Assembly (NCBI GenBank): GCA_934359185.1
Contig: CAKRLE010000016.1
Location: 1-37,861 of the forward strand
Direction of reading: 5' to 3'
Source: an uncultured Lachnospira sp.
GTDB lineage: Bacteria; Bacillota; Clostridia; Lachnospirales; Lachnospiraceae
Length of the DNA: 37,861 nucleotides
Shown: positions 1-7,939 of the stretch, in pieces
Numbering within the stretch: position 1 is the stretch's first letter
How the letters are laid out: every line of letters begins with the position of its first letter
Notes under the pieces: model-generated
The model's database searches: none
What the model saw: the letters and a program-made list of their open reading frames with translations, nothing else
Told to the model about the DNA's origin: nothing
Made by a program: the position numbers and the translations under genes

Positions 1-45
1 GCTTTTAAGTTTTTGTTGTGTGTCGTTCTCGCCGACAGCTATGAT

Positions 46-74
46 AGAATAACACCTATTTTGCAAACTGTCAA
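46..74 (-). promoter_or_regulatory. Strong sigma-70/SigA promoter firing off the left edge
   Basis: On the minus strand, -35 TTGACA (69-74) is separated by exactly 17 bp from -10 TATTCT (46-51). Upstream of the -35 (about 75-110) lie three A-runs spaced about 11-12 bp apart, which looks like an UP element or bent DNA. Transcription would start near 39 and leave the window leftwards. It lies downstream of the thioesterase gene, so it serves another transcript. A stable RNA such as an rRNA operon is the natural candidate near an origin, but the transcript is not in view. Confidence 0.6.
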
Positions 75-118
75 CACTTTTTTACAATTTTTTTAAAAAC
101 TTTTTTCAATATCTACAT

Positions 119-150
119 ATAGTGTTAATCGTCATTTTACACAACACTAT
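119..150 (-). terminator. Hairpin after the thioesterase gene
   Basis: ATAGTGTT (119-126) pairs perfectly with AACACTAT (143-150) just past the stop of the thioesterase gene. There is no good U-run behind it on the minus strand, so this is a weak candidate terminator. Confidence 0.3.
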
Positions 151-161
151 ATTGTATCATT

Positions 162-635
162 TTAAAATCCTTCAACTCTTCTCTGTTTTCGCAATTCATA
201 TCTTTTTCTGCCGCTTTCCCATTCTGCACGCTCAGATTCATTATCAATTACTATTCCCGGTACTGGTACAGCATTGCCTTCACTGTCTATTGCTACCATA
301 ACTACATATGCCCTGTTAATGCTTCTTCTTATTCCATTATCATCTTCCACATATGCATCTACCCTTATCTCCATAGATGATTTACCAACATAAGTAAGTC
401 TTCCTACAAGCACAACCATATCTCCGGCAAATGCACCCGCTTTAAAATTAATGTTATCTATAGCTGCTGTTGTAACTTCACATCCACAATGTCTCTTACT
501 CACAACAACTGACAATTCATCTATCCACTGCATAAGATAACCGCCAAATAACCTTCCGTATCCATTGATATGCTGTGATCTTATCATATACACCTGTTCC
601 GTTCTTGAATCAGATACATGTTTAACTGTTGACAT
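162..635 (-). CDS. Acyl-CoA thioesterase, hot-dog fold
   Basis: This 157-residue protein matches the single-domain acyl-CoA hydrolase family (YkhA/YciA-like), which cleaves acyl-CoA to free acid and CoA in the cytoplasm. Residues about 20-45 carry the hot-dog helix region (NGYGRLFGGYLMQWIDEL), where family members have N-x-x-G-x-x-x-GG followed by D. A central basic strand with VGKSSMEIRV follows. Length is normal for the family. The ATG is preceded by GGAGGTG at good spacing. It is transcribed leftwards and divergently from the amidohydrolase, with overlapping -10 elements near 691-702. The acyl chain it prefers cannot be read from sequence. The family call is solid; the physiological substrate is unknown. 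Confidence 0.88.
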   Translation of the reverse strand: MSTVKHVSDSRTEQVYMIRSQHINGYGRLFGGYLMQWIDELSVVVSKRHCGCEVTTAAIDNINFKAGAFAGDMVVLVGRLTYVGKSSMEIRVDAYVEDDNGIRRSINRAYVVMVAIDSEGNAVPVPGIVIDNESERAEWESGRKRYELRKQRRVEGF

Positions 636-668
636 TTCAACACCTCCATCTCTATCTTATCTGTCCAT

Positions 669-702
669 TTGTTGTCTTTATTAAATATGGTATAATATTA
701 TA
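669..702. promoter_or_regulatory. Overlapping divergent promoters
   Basis: The palindrome TATAATATTATA (691-702) supplies a -10 for each strand. On the plus strand TTGTTG (669-674) sits 16 bp upstream of TATAAT (691-696) and would drive the amidohydrolase gene. The minus-strand TATAAT (RC of 697-702) would drive the thioesterase, with only a poor -35. The overlap implies that the two promoters compete for polymerase. Confidence 0.5.
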
Positions 703-769
703 TCAGAATCACAAATTCTAATATCAGTTTGTGTTTTCACAATACTATACTATTTAAAAGGTTTAAAAA

Positions 770-1624
770 ATGATTATAGATTTTCATACACATACATTTC
801 CCGAAAAAATCGCTGCTAATGCAGTTAAAAAGCTTTCTGTGAGTGGTAATATTAAAAACTATACTAACGGACTTGCCGGAAGCCTTATTAAATCAATGCA
901 TGATTTCGGGATAGACTATTCCGTCATTCTCCCTGTCGCTACCAATCCACGACAGTGTAACACAATTAACCGCACTGCCGCAATAATTAATGAAACAAGC
1001 TATAACTCTGGACTCATATCATTTGGCGGCATTCATCCAGATTGCGATAATTATAGAGAAATATTACTCTATATTAAATCTGCCGGAATTAAAGGAATTA
1101 AAATTCATCCCGTGTATCAGCAGGTCGATATTGATGATATACGCTTTAAGAGAATAATTGATTATGCCTGCAGTCTTGGACTTATAATCGTCGCTCATGC
1201 AGGATTTGATGTAAGTTTTCCACAGGGAAACAATGTTATACCATTAAAAATACACAATGTAATAGAAGATATCCACCCAAAGAAATTCGTTCTTGCACAT
1301 ATGGGTGGATGGGGATGTTATGATGATGTACTAGGAATGATTGCCGGTCATGACGTCTATCTTGATACTTCATTTTCAATAGTTCCTATTATAAATGCAG
1401 AAAACACCGCATTATCTCCTCATAATAGCAGACAGCTCACTAATGAGATGTTTGTTAATCTTGTAAGACAACACGGTGCTGATAAAATTCTGTTTGGAAG
1501 CGATTCTCCATGGGCTTCTCAAAGTGAAACCCTTAACAGACTTAAACTTTCAGGATTATATGATAGTGAGTTAAAGCTTATTACAGGAGATAACGCCCAG
1601 AGCCTGTTAGGCATTTCTTCCTAA
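770..1624 (+). CDS. Amidohydrolase family metal-dependent hydrolase
   Basis: A 284-residue TIM-barrel hydrolase of the amidohydrolase-2 type (PF04909). Visible motifs are the N-terminal metal-binding DFHTHTFPE (residues 3-11), KIHPVYQ near 117, a strand-5 AHAGFD and strand-6 LAHMGG, and a C-terminal FGSDSPW containing the conserved metal-binding Asp. Such proteins are cytoplasmic hydrolases or decarboxylases with very varied substrates, so no substrate is assigned. The ribosome site is weak (AAAAGG). Its 3' end overlaps the convergent iorB gene by 18 bp (1607-1624). It is one of few genes on this side of the origin that run against replication. Confidence 0.85.
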   Translation: MIIDFHTHTFPEKIAANAVKKLSVSGNIKNYTNGLAGSLIKSMHDFGIDYSVILPVATNPRQCNTINRTAAIINETSYNSGLISFGGIHPDCDNYREILLYIKSAGIKGIKIHPVYQQVDIDDIRFKRIIDYACSLGLIIVAHAGFDVSFPQGNNVIPLKIHNVIEDIHPKKFVLAHMGGWGCYDDVLGMIAGHDVYLDTSFSIVPIINAENTALSPHNSRQLTNEMFVNLVRQHGADKILFGSDSPWASQSETLNRLKLSGLYDSELKLITGDNAQSLLGISS

Positions 1625-2182
1625 CTCAAATGCTTTCTTATTAAGTTCCATGAATTTGGCAGGAACAAGTGCATCAATTGCTTTCTGCCATTCCTCATCT
1701 GGAATTTCCGGGAAATATGTAGATAATCTTCCCATAAGTGCTATATTAACCGCCTTAGATGAACCTGCTTCGTTAGCTAATGCGAGGAAATCCTTTGCAT
1801 CAACCTTTGCACCTGCATTTTCCATCTTCTCAATTATATTCTCTGGATACTGCGCTGCACCTGTGATGACTGGCATAGGATCAACTTCCTGTGTATTAGT
1901 AATTATTCGTCCGTCCTTCTTTAAGAATTCAATCCATCTTAAAGCCTCAAGCTTCTCAAATGATATAATAACATCAGCCTCACCCTTATCTATAACTGGT
2001 GAATATACTTTCTCGCCAAAACGCACATATGTTACAACACTTCCGCCTCTCTGGCTCATTCCATGAACCTCTGATACCTTTACATCATATCCCTGCTTTA
2101 ATAATACATATCCAAGTAATTTGCTGGCAAGAAGAGTTCCCTGTCCACCAACGCCAACAATCATAATATTCTTTGTTTCCAT
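1607..2182 (-). CDS. iorB: Indolepyruvate:ferredoxin oxidoreductase, beta subunit
   Basis: This 191-residue protein is the gamma-type domain (POR/KOR gamma family) of indolepyruvate oxidoreductase. It opens with IMIVGVGGQGTLLASKLLG and continues with the family's EVHGMSQRGGSVVTYVR. With IorA it oxidatively decarboxylates aryl-pyruvates made by transamination of aromatic amino acids to aryl-acetyl-CoA, passing electrons to ferredoxin; the reaction can also run reductively. The start ATG follows GAGGAGG, and only 3 bp separate it from the iorA stop, so the two are translationally linked. It is the last gene of a three-gene operon with the acyl-CoA ligase. Length is typical. Confidence 0.93.
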   Translation of the reverse strand: METKNIMIVGVGGQGTLLASKLLGYVLLKQGYDVKVSEVHGMSQRGGSVVTYVRFGEKVYSPVIDKGEADVIISFEKLEALRWIEFLKKDGRIITNTQEVDPMPVITGAAQYPENIIEKMENAGAKVDAKDFLALANEAGSSKAVNIALMGRLSTYFPEIPDEEWQKAIDALVPAKFMELNKKAFELGRNA

Positions 2183-2185
2183 TGT

Positions 2186-3922
2186 TTAAGCCTCCTCATT
2201 TCCAACAAGTGCACCAAATTTACACATCTGTGTACATACTTCACAGCCAATACAGAGTGTAGGATCAATTGCAGCTTTCTTTCCGTGGAATGCTACCGCA
2301 GGACAGCCAATCTGCATACATGCCTTGCAACCTACACATTTATCCTCTTTTACTGATAATGGTGCCTTATGTACTGTCCCCTTAATCATCACACAAGGTC
2401 TGCGGCTTATGATTATAGAAGGTTCTTTGACAGCAAGTTCTTCTTTAAGTACTCTGTCTACCTCTGCAAGATCATATGGGTCAACAACAGTTACCCTGTT
2501 AAATCCTAATGCCCTGCACAACGCTTCAAGGTCAATCTTTCCAGCAGGCTCTCCACGGAGATTCTTACCTGTAGTAGGATTCTGCTGATGTCCTGTCATT
2601 CCTGTGATTGAGTTATCAAGAATAATAATTGTTGAATTTGTCATGTTGTAAGCTATATCTGTAATTCCTGTTATTCCTGAATGTACAAATGTAGAGTCAC
2701 CGATTACGCCTACGCTGTTACTCTCACCTGCTTCTCCCATTGCAAGATTGAATCCATGAAGTCCTGAGCATGAAGCTCCCATGCATACATTAAGATCCAT
2801 CGCATTAAGAGGAGCAACTGCTCCTAATGTATAACATCCGATATCTCCGTATACCATACATTTATTCTTCTTTAAAGTATAGAAGATTCCTCTGTGAGGA
2901 CATCCTGCACACATTACAGGCGGACGGGCTGGAACTGCCTCATCAACAGTGATTGTCTCTGCCTTGTCCATTCCCATGCACTCTCTTATAAGATTCTGTG
3001 AGAATTCCCCACATATTGGGAAGAGGCTCTTTCCTTCAACCTTGATTCCAAGCTGTTTTACATGATTTTCTATGATTGGGTCAAGTTCCTCTAATACAAT
3101 AAGTCTGTCTACCTTAGATGCAAAATCTTTAATAAGGTTAACTGGAAGTGGATAAACCATTCCAAGCTTTAAGATACTTGCATTATCTCCAAATACTTCC
3201 TTTGCGTACTGGTATGATGTTGAAGATGTTATAATTCCAAGCCTTGTATCTGCCATCTCAACTCTGTTAATATCACAGTGCTCTGCATATTCTGTTAAAT
3301 CTAAAACTCTCTGTTCTACTCTTACATGAGCATCACGCGAATTCTTAGTCATCATAACCTTGGCTGGGTCTTTAACATATGGTACCTGTTCAGGCAAAAC
3401 TCTTTCCTCTGGACAGACAATGCCCTGTGAGTGTGCAACTCTTGTACACATTTTGATAAATACCGGTGTGTTGTATTTCTCTGACAACTCATATGCCAGT
3501 TTAGTAAATGTTCTTGCTTCCTCGGAATCTGATGGCTCAAGCATAGGCACTTTTGCTGCAAATGCATAATGTCTTGAATCCTGCTCATTCTGTGAAGAAT
3601 GCATTCCCGGGTCATCTGCCACACATATTACAAGTCCGGCATTAAGTCCCTGATATGATATTGTGAATAGTGGGTCTGCTGCCACATTTAAACCAACATG
3701 CTTCATTGCACAGGCAGCACGCTTTCCGCCGACTGTAGCACCATGTGCAACCTCAAGGGCAACCTTCTCATTAGGAGCCCATTCGCAGTATATCTCCTTG
3801 TAAGCTGCTGCCTCTTCAGTTATCTCTGTACTTGGTGTACCTGGATAACTTGATATGATGCTGCATCCAGCCTCATATAAACCTCTGGCAATAGCTTTAT
3901 TACCAAGCATAAGTTCTTTCAT
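2186..3922 (-). CDS. iorA: Indolepyruvate:ferredoxin oxidoreductase, alpha subunit
   Basis: About 578 residues. The N-terminal pyrimidine-domain half starts KELMLGNKAIARGLYEAG with SSYPGTPSTEI. The thiamine-diphosphate half holds CAGCPHRG, GDIGCYTLGA and a GDSTF...N metal/TPP motif around 400-440. The C-terminus carries two ferredoxin-like 4Fe-4S motifs, CVGCKACMQIGCP and CIGCEVCTQMCKFG. It is the catalytic subunit of the oxygen-sensitive 2-oxoacid oxidoreductase for aryl-pyruvates. I chose the ATG at 3922 because GGAG lies 9 bp upstream and the family begins there; an in-frame ATG at 3937 is the alternative (583 residues) but has a poorer ribosome site. It lies between the acyl-CoA ligase and iorB. 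Confidence 0.94.
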   Translation of the reverse strand: MKELMLGNKAIARGLYEAGCSIISSYPGTPSTEITEEAAAYKEIYCEWAPNEKVALEVAHGATVGGKRAACAMKHVGLNVAADPLFTISYQGLNAGLVICVADDPGMHSSQNEQDSRHYAFAAKVPMLEPSDSEEARTFTKLAYELSEKYNTPVFIKMCTRVAHSQGIVCPEERVLPEQVPYVKDPAKVMMTKNSRDAHVRVEQRVLDLTEYAEHCDINRVEMADTRLGIITSSTSYQYAKEVFGDNASILKLGMVYPLPVNLIKDFASKVDRLIVLEELDPIIENHVKQLGIKVEGKSLFPICGEFSQNLIRECMGMDKAETITVDEAVPARPPVMCAGCPHRGIFYTLKKNKCMVYGDIGCYTLGAVAPLNAMDLNVCMGASCSGLHGFNLAMGEAGESNSVGVIGDSTFVHSGITGITDIAYNMTNSTIIILDNSITGMTGHQQNPTTGKNLRGEPAGKIDLEALCRALGFNRVTVVDPYDLAEVDRVLKEELAVKEPSIIISRRPCVMIKGTVHKAPLSVKEDKCVGCKACMQIGCPAVAFHGKKAAIDPTLCIGCEVCTQMCKFGALVGNEEA

Positions 3923-3952
3923 CTTAATTATCTCCATTTCTTAAAAATATAC

Positions 3953-5587
3953 TTAAGCCATATTTTCCTGTTCTACCAGCTTATCTGCACCATACATCTT
4001 ACGAAGTTTAGGTTTCTCAATTTTACCTGTAGCATTTCTTGGAATCTTGGCAAATATTATCTCTTTAGGACGTTTATAGCGCGCCATATCCATGCAGAAA
4101 TCATTAATCTCATCTACACTGCACTCACATCCATCTTTGAGTTCAATAATTGCAGCTGTCTTTTCACCAAGTCTTCTGTCTGGAAGCCCTATAACAGCCA
4201 CATCCTTAATCTTATCATTCTTTCTTAAGAAATCTTCTATCTGGACCGGATAGATATTTTCTCCACCACTTACAATGACATCCTTCTTTCTATCCACAAG
4301 AAAATAAAATCCGTCAGGATCCTGCATAGCCATATCGCCTGTGTAAAGCCATCCATCTTTTAACACTTCATTGGTAGCTTCTTCATTGTTGTAATAGCAT
4401 GTCATGACACCTGGTCCTTTGACACAAAGCTCTCCGACATCACCCTGCTTGACTTCATTGCCATCTTCATCTACAATTCTGCACTGCCATCTGTAACCTG
4501 GAATTCCTATCGCACCAACTTTATTGATATTCTCGACACCGAGATGTACACAGCCAGGGCCAGTTGATTCTGACAAACCATAGTTAGTATCATACTGATG
4601 ATTAGGGAAATATTCTTTCCATCTCTTTATAAGTGAAGGTGGTACAGGCTGTGCGCCTATATGCATAAGTCTCCACTGGTCAAGCTTATAATCTGATAAT
4701 TTAATATCTCCACGGTCAAGTGCATCAAGAATATCCTGTGCCCATGGAACTAAAAGCCACACGATTGTACACTGTTCATCTGATATTGTTTTAAGAATTG
4801 TCTCCGGACGTGTTCCCTTAAGAAGAACAGCCCTGCTTCCTGCAACAAGGCTTCCCATCCAATGGAACTTGGCACCTGTATGGTATAGTGGAGGAATACA
4901 TAAAAACACATCATCTCTTCCAGTGCTATGATGCTTCTGCTCCATCTCTGCAGCCTGCATAAGGCTCTGGTGCTTATGTAATATAGCTTTAGGAAATCCT
5001 GTTGTTCCTGATGAAAAATATATTGCGCCAAAATCATCATCTGTTATCTTAACATCTGGTTTTGCACTTGAATGGTCTGCAACAAGTTCTCTGTAGCTCT
5101 CTGCAAAGCTTGGACATCCGTCGCCAACATATATAAGCAGTCTTCCTTTGCTTAATTTATCCGCATTCTGTTCAATTCTGCCTATAAATGCTGTTCCAAA
5201 TACAATAACATCTACTTCTGCAAGTTCAACACAGTACAGAATCTCATCCGCATCATATCTGAAATTAAAAGGAACTGCTATAGCCCCGGTCTTTAATACA
5301 CCAAAATATATTGGAAGCCATTCAAGACAATTATACATGATAATTGCAACTTTATCGCCCTTTTTTACACCTCTTTCAATAAGCATGTTAGCAAATCTGT
5401 TTGCCTTCTCATCAAATACGCTCCATGTTATCTCTCTTCTATATGCCTGAAAGCTTGTTGGCTGAATCAGTTCATATTCCTTCCATGTTGTTCTCCTCGT
5501 ATCCTTCTCTTCAGGATTAAGTTCAACTAAAGCTGTCTCATTAGGATACAGCTTAGCATTTCTCTCTAAATACTCTGTTACTGGCAT
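3953..5587 (-). CDS. AMP-forming acyl/aryl-CoA ligase
   Basis: A 544-residue class I adenylate-forming enzyme that converts a carboxylic acid, ATP and CoA to acyl-CoA, AMP and PPi. The P-loop YFSSGTTGFPKA lies at about 192-203, the A5-type motif YGLSEST near 338, the hinge region GWLYTGDMA...DRKKDVIVSGGENIYP near 410-445, and the catalytic lysine motif RNATGKIEK near the C-terminus. The ATG is preceded by GGAGGGG and a strong promoter at 5658-5686. It is first in an operon with iorA and iorB. That pairing suggests an aryl acid such as phenylacetate or indoleacetate as substrate, but a fatty acid cannot be excluded. The context argument is inference. Confidence 0.85.
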   Translation of the reverse strand: MPVTEYLERNAKLYPNETALVELNPEEKDTRRTTWKEYELIQPTSFQAYRREITWSVFDEKANRFANMLIERGVKKGDKVAIIMYNCLEWLPIYFGVLKTGAIAVPFNFRYDADEILYCVELAEVDVIVFGTAFIGRIEQNADKLSKGRLLIYVGDGCPSFAESYRELVADHSSAKPDVKITDDDFGAIYFSSGTTGFPKAILHKHQSLMQAAEMEQKHHSTGRDDVFLCIPPLYHTGAKFHWMGSLVAGSRAVLLKGTRPETILKTISDEQCTIVWLLVPWAQDILDALDRGDIKLSDYKLDQWRLMHIGAQPVPPSLIKRWKEYFPNHQYDTNYGLSESTGPGCVHLGVENINKVGAIGIPGYRWQCRIVDEDGNEVKQGDVGELCVKGPGVMTCYYNNEEATNEVLKDGWLYTGDMAMQDPDGFYFLVDRKKDVIVSGGENIYPVQIEDFLRKNDKIKDVAVIGLPDRRLGEKTAAIIELKDGCECSVDEINDFCMDMARYKRPKEIIFAKIPRNATGKIEKPKLRKMYGADKLVEQENMA

Positions 5588-5657
5588 TAGCCTGCCCCTC
5601 CAAACTGCATTATTATATATTGCATTAATGCTTTAATTTCCAAAAGCATTTCTTATA

Positions 5658-5686
5658 ATGTTATCATTATGATTAGTAAAAGTCAA
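5658..5686 (-). promoter_or_regulatory. Promoter of the ligase-iorA-iorB operon
   Basis: On the minus strand TTGACT (5681-5686) and TAACAT (5658-5663) are 17 bp apart, about 70 bp upstream of the ligase ATG. A start site near 5651 leaves a leader of about 60 nt. Confidence 0.6.
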
Positions 5687-5761
5687 CGAAAGTGATATTA
5701 ATCATAAGGCTTGTTTTGTGCAGACTGCTTATATTTATATCGTCGTTTTCCCGTTCCAATA

Positions 5762-5790
5762 TTGTAATTATGCTGAAAATATGATATATT
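5762..5790 (+). promoter_or_regulatory. Candidate promoter of the PilZ gene
   Basis: TTGTAA (5762-5767) and TATATT (5785-5790) are separated by 17 bp, 43 bp before the PilZ ATG. It lies in the 246-bp divergent gap shared with the ligase operon. Confidence 0.45.
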
Positions 5791-5833
5791 AACTGGTAGG
5801 ACATTTTTTATTTTCGTAAGAGAGGTTTATGTT

Positions 5834-6187
5834 ATGGGGGAAGAACGTAGAAAATCTAAACGAATAGCTATTAATGTGACAATATCATTATCACCTGTAA
5901 ACAGCGTTAATTCTGCTGACGGAACTACCGATGCGGTTTCCGTTAATATTATAGATATATCTAAGACTGGTATGTGTTTTGTATCAGATCACCAATTTAT
6001 TTCTAATTCATTCCATGATGCTGCCATTGTACTTGATAATAAAGAAATGGTTGAAGTAGTCATAGAAATCCTGCGTATAGACAGACGTGATGACAGCGTA
6101 CACTACGGTTGCCGCTTTGTAGGCATATCACCTAACGACCAGTTTAAGATTGAGGCTTATAGAATTGTGGCTGAGGGAAGCAGATAG
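5834..6187 (+). CDS. PilZ-domain c-di-GMP receptor protein
   Basis: This 117-residue protein is a stand-alone PilZ domain. It has the N-terminal arginine motif RKSKR (residues 6-10) and the D-x-S-x-x-G motif DISKTG (41-46), which together bind c-di-GMP in this family, followed by the beta-barrel strands ending GCRFVGIS. There is no membrane segment or second domain, so it probably acts by binding a partner. The start follows AGAGAGG. It is monocistronic between the ligase operon and tRNA-Ser and runs against replication. The HD-GYP gene at the far right of the window is a possible enzyme of the same signalling network; direct coupling is not shown. Confidence 0.88.
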   Translation: MGEERRKSKRIAINVTISLSPVNSVNSADGTTDAVSVNIIDISKTGMCFVSDHQFISNSFHDAAIVLDNKEMVEVVIEILRIDRRDDSVHYGCRFVGISPNDQFKIEAYRIVAEGSR

Positions 6188-6226
6188 AATTATAATCGAA
6201 TTTTTATATTCTTTATGTGTTTACAC

Positions 6227-6260
6227 AAAAACTGGGAAGCCAGATAAACTCTGACTTCCC
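6227..6260 (-). terminator. Intrinsic terminator of tRNA-Ser
   Basis: On the minus strand, an 11-bp stem (6234-6260, GGGAAGTCAGA paired with TCTGGCTTCCC, one G-U pair, loop of 5) is followed by TTTTTG. It begins 16 bp past the tRNA 3' end. Confidence 0.8.
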
Positions 6261-6275
6261 AACTATTTGCTAAAA

Positions 6276-6363
6276 CGGAGCAGGAGGGATTTGAACCCTC
6301 GCGCCGGTTGCCCGACCTACACCCTTAGCAGGGGCGCCTCTTCAGCCTCTTGAGTACTACTCC
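6276..6363 (-). tRNA. tRNA-Ser(GCU)
   Basis: The minus strand folds as an 88-nt class II tRNA. The acceptor stem GGAGTAG pairs with CTGCTCC with discriminator G. The anticodon stem-loop is CCC-TGCTAAG-GG with anticodon GCT, reading AGC/AGU serine codons. A long variable arm follows (GTAGGTCGGGCAACCGGC region), and the T-loop is GGTTCAAATCC. The 3' CCA is not encoded. It has its own consensus promoter (6457-6485) and terminator (6227-6260). Confidence 0.95.
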
Positions 6364-6456
6364 AAGATTCCATGAATGAGAGCCTTAAACCAATGGTTTT
6401 CTACTCTTAGTATGAAATTCTTTTATGCAAGGTGCTAACACACCAACGCAAAGTTG

Positions 6457-6485
6457 ATTATATCAAAGCTTTATTATTATGTCAA
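6457..6485 (-). promoter_or_regulatory. Perfect consensus promoter of tRNA-Ser
   Basis: On the minus strand TTGACA (6480-6485), a 17-bp spacer and TATAAT (6457-6462) match the SigA consensus at all 12 positions. Transcription would start near 6450, leaving a leader of about 85 nt before the tRNA. It begins only 13 bp after the stop of the fumarase beta gene. Confidence 0.8.
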
Positions 6486-6498
6486 GCTATTTTATAAT

Positions 6499-7050
6499 CT
6501 ATTCTCTATTATATTCCTTTATAGCAGTTTCATACAGATTATTTCCTTCGCTGTCAATTACCACTATTACTGGAAAATCCTCTACCTCAAGCTTTCTGAC
6601 AGCTTCTGTTCCAAGGTCATCATATGCGATTACTTCTGATGACTTGATTCTCTGTGAAAGAATTGCACCTGCTCCACCAACTGCTGCAAAATATACAGCT
6701 CCATTGCGCTTGATGGCATCTATAACTGCCGCTGACCTCTTTCCTTTGCCTATCATTCCAGTTAATCCGAGGTCTAATAAATCTGGTGCATATTTATCCA
6801 TTCTGCTTGCTGTTGTAGGACCGGCAGAACCTATAGGTCTTCCTTCCCTTGCTGGCGATGGTCCCATATAATATATAACATTATTTTTCATATCAATTGG
6901 AAGTGGCTTTCCCTCTTTAAGTGCCTCTGCCATTCTTTTATGTGCAGCATCTCTTGCTGTATATATTGTTCCTGTTATGTATACATAATCACCTGAATGA
7001 AGAGTTTTTGCTTCTTCAGATGTGATTGGAACTGTGATATGTTTATCCAT
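6499..7050 (-). CDS. Class I fumarate hydratase, beta subunit
   Basis: 183 residues matching the C-terminal (beta) half of iron-sulfur fumarases and the related L-tartrate dehydratases (TtdB/FumB-type). Seen are LHSGDYVYITGTIYTARDAAHKR near the N-terminus, GPSPAREGRPIGSAGPTT with the substrate-binding segment, and GKGKRS. With the alpha subunit it interconverts fumarate and malate. The ATG at 7050 has GGAGG upstream (7060-7064); an in-frame ATG 69 bp further upstream would add 23 residues overlapping the alpha gene's end and lacks a ribosome site. Gap to the alpha gene is 29 bp. Fumarate versus tartrate specificity rests on family resemblance only. Confidence 0.9.
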   Translation of the reverse strand: MDKHITVPITSEEAKTLHSGDYVYITGTIYTARDAAHKRMAEALKEGKPLPIDMKNNVIYYMGPSPAREGRPIGSAGPTTASRMDKYAPDLLDLGLTGMIGKGKRSAAVIDAIKRNGAVYFAAVGGAGAILSQRIKSSEVIAYDDLGTEAVRKLEVEDFPVIVVIDSEGNNLYETAIKEYNRE

Positions 7051-7079
7051 AGCTATAATCCTCCAGATATATAAATATT

Positions 7080-7922
7080 TTACACAATTCTGTGTGCGTG
7101 TCTGTTTACATGGCAGCATATATTGACAGCTACCGGAAGACCTGCAATATGTGTTGGATATGTCTCAACATTAACAGCAAGCGCTGTCTTAGTTCCACCA
7201 AGTCCTCCCGGACCAATTCCAAGCTTATTAATCTTATCAAGCATTTCCTTTTCAAGATTTCTTACATATTCAACTGGCGATTCTTCATCCAGATTTCTTG
7301 TGAGAGCTTTTTTTGCAAGATATGCACATTTTTCAAATGTACCACCGATTCCGACACCGACAACCATAGGAGGACAGGCGTTAGGACCTGCATCTCTTAC
7401 TGCTGTAAGAATTGCATCTTTTACTCCCTCAATTCCATCGGCAGGCTTTAACATAAATACACGGCTCATATTCTCGCTTCCAAATCCCTTAGGTGCAACA
7501 GTAATCTCCACCTTGTCGCCCGGAACAATTGAATAATGTATAACAGCAGGTGTATTATCCTTTGTGTTCTCTCTGTATATTGGGTCAGCAACAACAGATT
7601 TACGAAGATATCCTTCTACATATCCACGTCTTACACCCTCATTAACTGCATCCGTGATATCTCCACCAGTTAAATGCACATCCTGGCCCACATTGATAAA
7701 TACCACAGCCATGCCTGTATCCTGACATATAGGTATCATGTCATTGCCAGCAATTTCAAGATTTTCTTTGAGCTGGTTTAATACCTGCTTTCCAAGAGGT
7801 GACTCTTCCGTATCAACTGCCTCATTAAAAACCTTTTTCATATCATCTGTAAGATAGTGATTGGCTTCAATACACATTTCTTTAATGTTGTCAGTAATTA
7901 CAGCTACATCTACTTCTCTCAT
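7080..7922 (-). CDS. Class I fumarate hydratase, alpha subunit
   Basis: 280 residues of the 4Fe-4S-binding alpha domain. Three cysteines in the expected places can ligate the cluster: IPICQDTG, GPNACPPM and the C-terminal NICCHVNRHA. GGTKTALAVNVETYPTHIAG is the family's substrate loop region. I place the start at ATG 7922 because GGAGGAGA lies 4 bp upstream; an in-frame TTG 12 bp earlier sits on that ribosome site and is not a likely start. It is followed by the beta subunit and preceded, 17 bp away, by an esterase gene on the same strand, so all four genes 9548-6499 may be one transcript. Confidence 0.92.
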   Translation of the reverse strand: MREVDVAVITDNIKEMCIEANHYLTDDMKKVFNEAVDTEESPLGKQVLNQLKENLEIAGNDMIPICQDTGMAVVFINVGQDVHLTGGDITDAVNEGVRRGYVEGYLRKSVVADPIYRENTKDNTPAVIHYSIVPGDKVEITVAPKGFGSENMSRVFMLKPADGIEGVKDAILTAVRDAGPNACPPMVVGVGIGGTFEKCAYLAKKALTRNLDEESPVEYVRNLEKEMLDKINKLGIGPGGLGGTKTALAVNVETYPTHIAGLPVAVNICCHVNRHAHRIV

Positions 7923-7939
7923 ATTCTCCTCCAAGACAT

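Noticed and set aside
6364..6498. A further small RNA or gene between tRNA-Ser and fumarase beta
   Set aside because: The segment is explained by the tRNA promoter and leader; the short plus-strand frames are shadows.
6793..7051. TTATCCATA sites in the fumarase beta gene as DnaA boxes
   Set aside because: They differ from the consensus at a key position and do not cluster with other sites.
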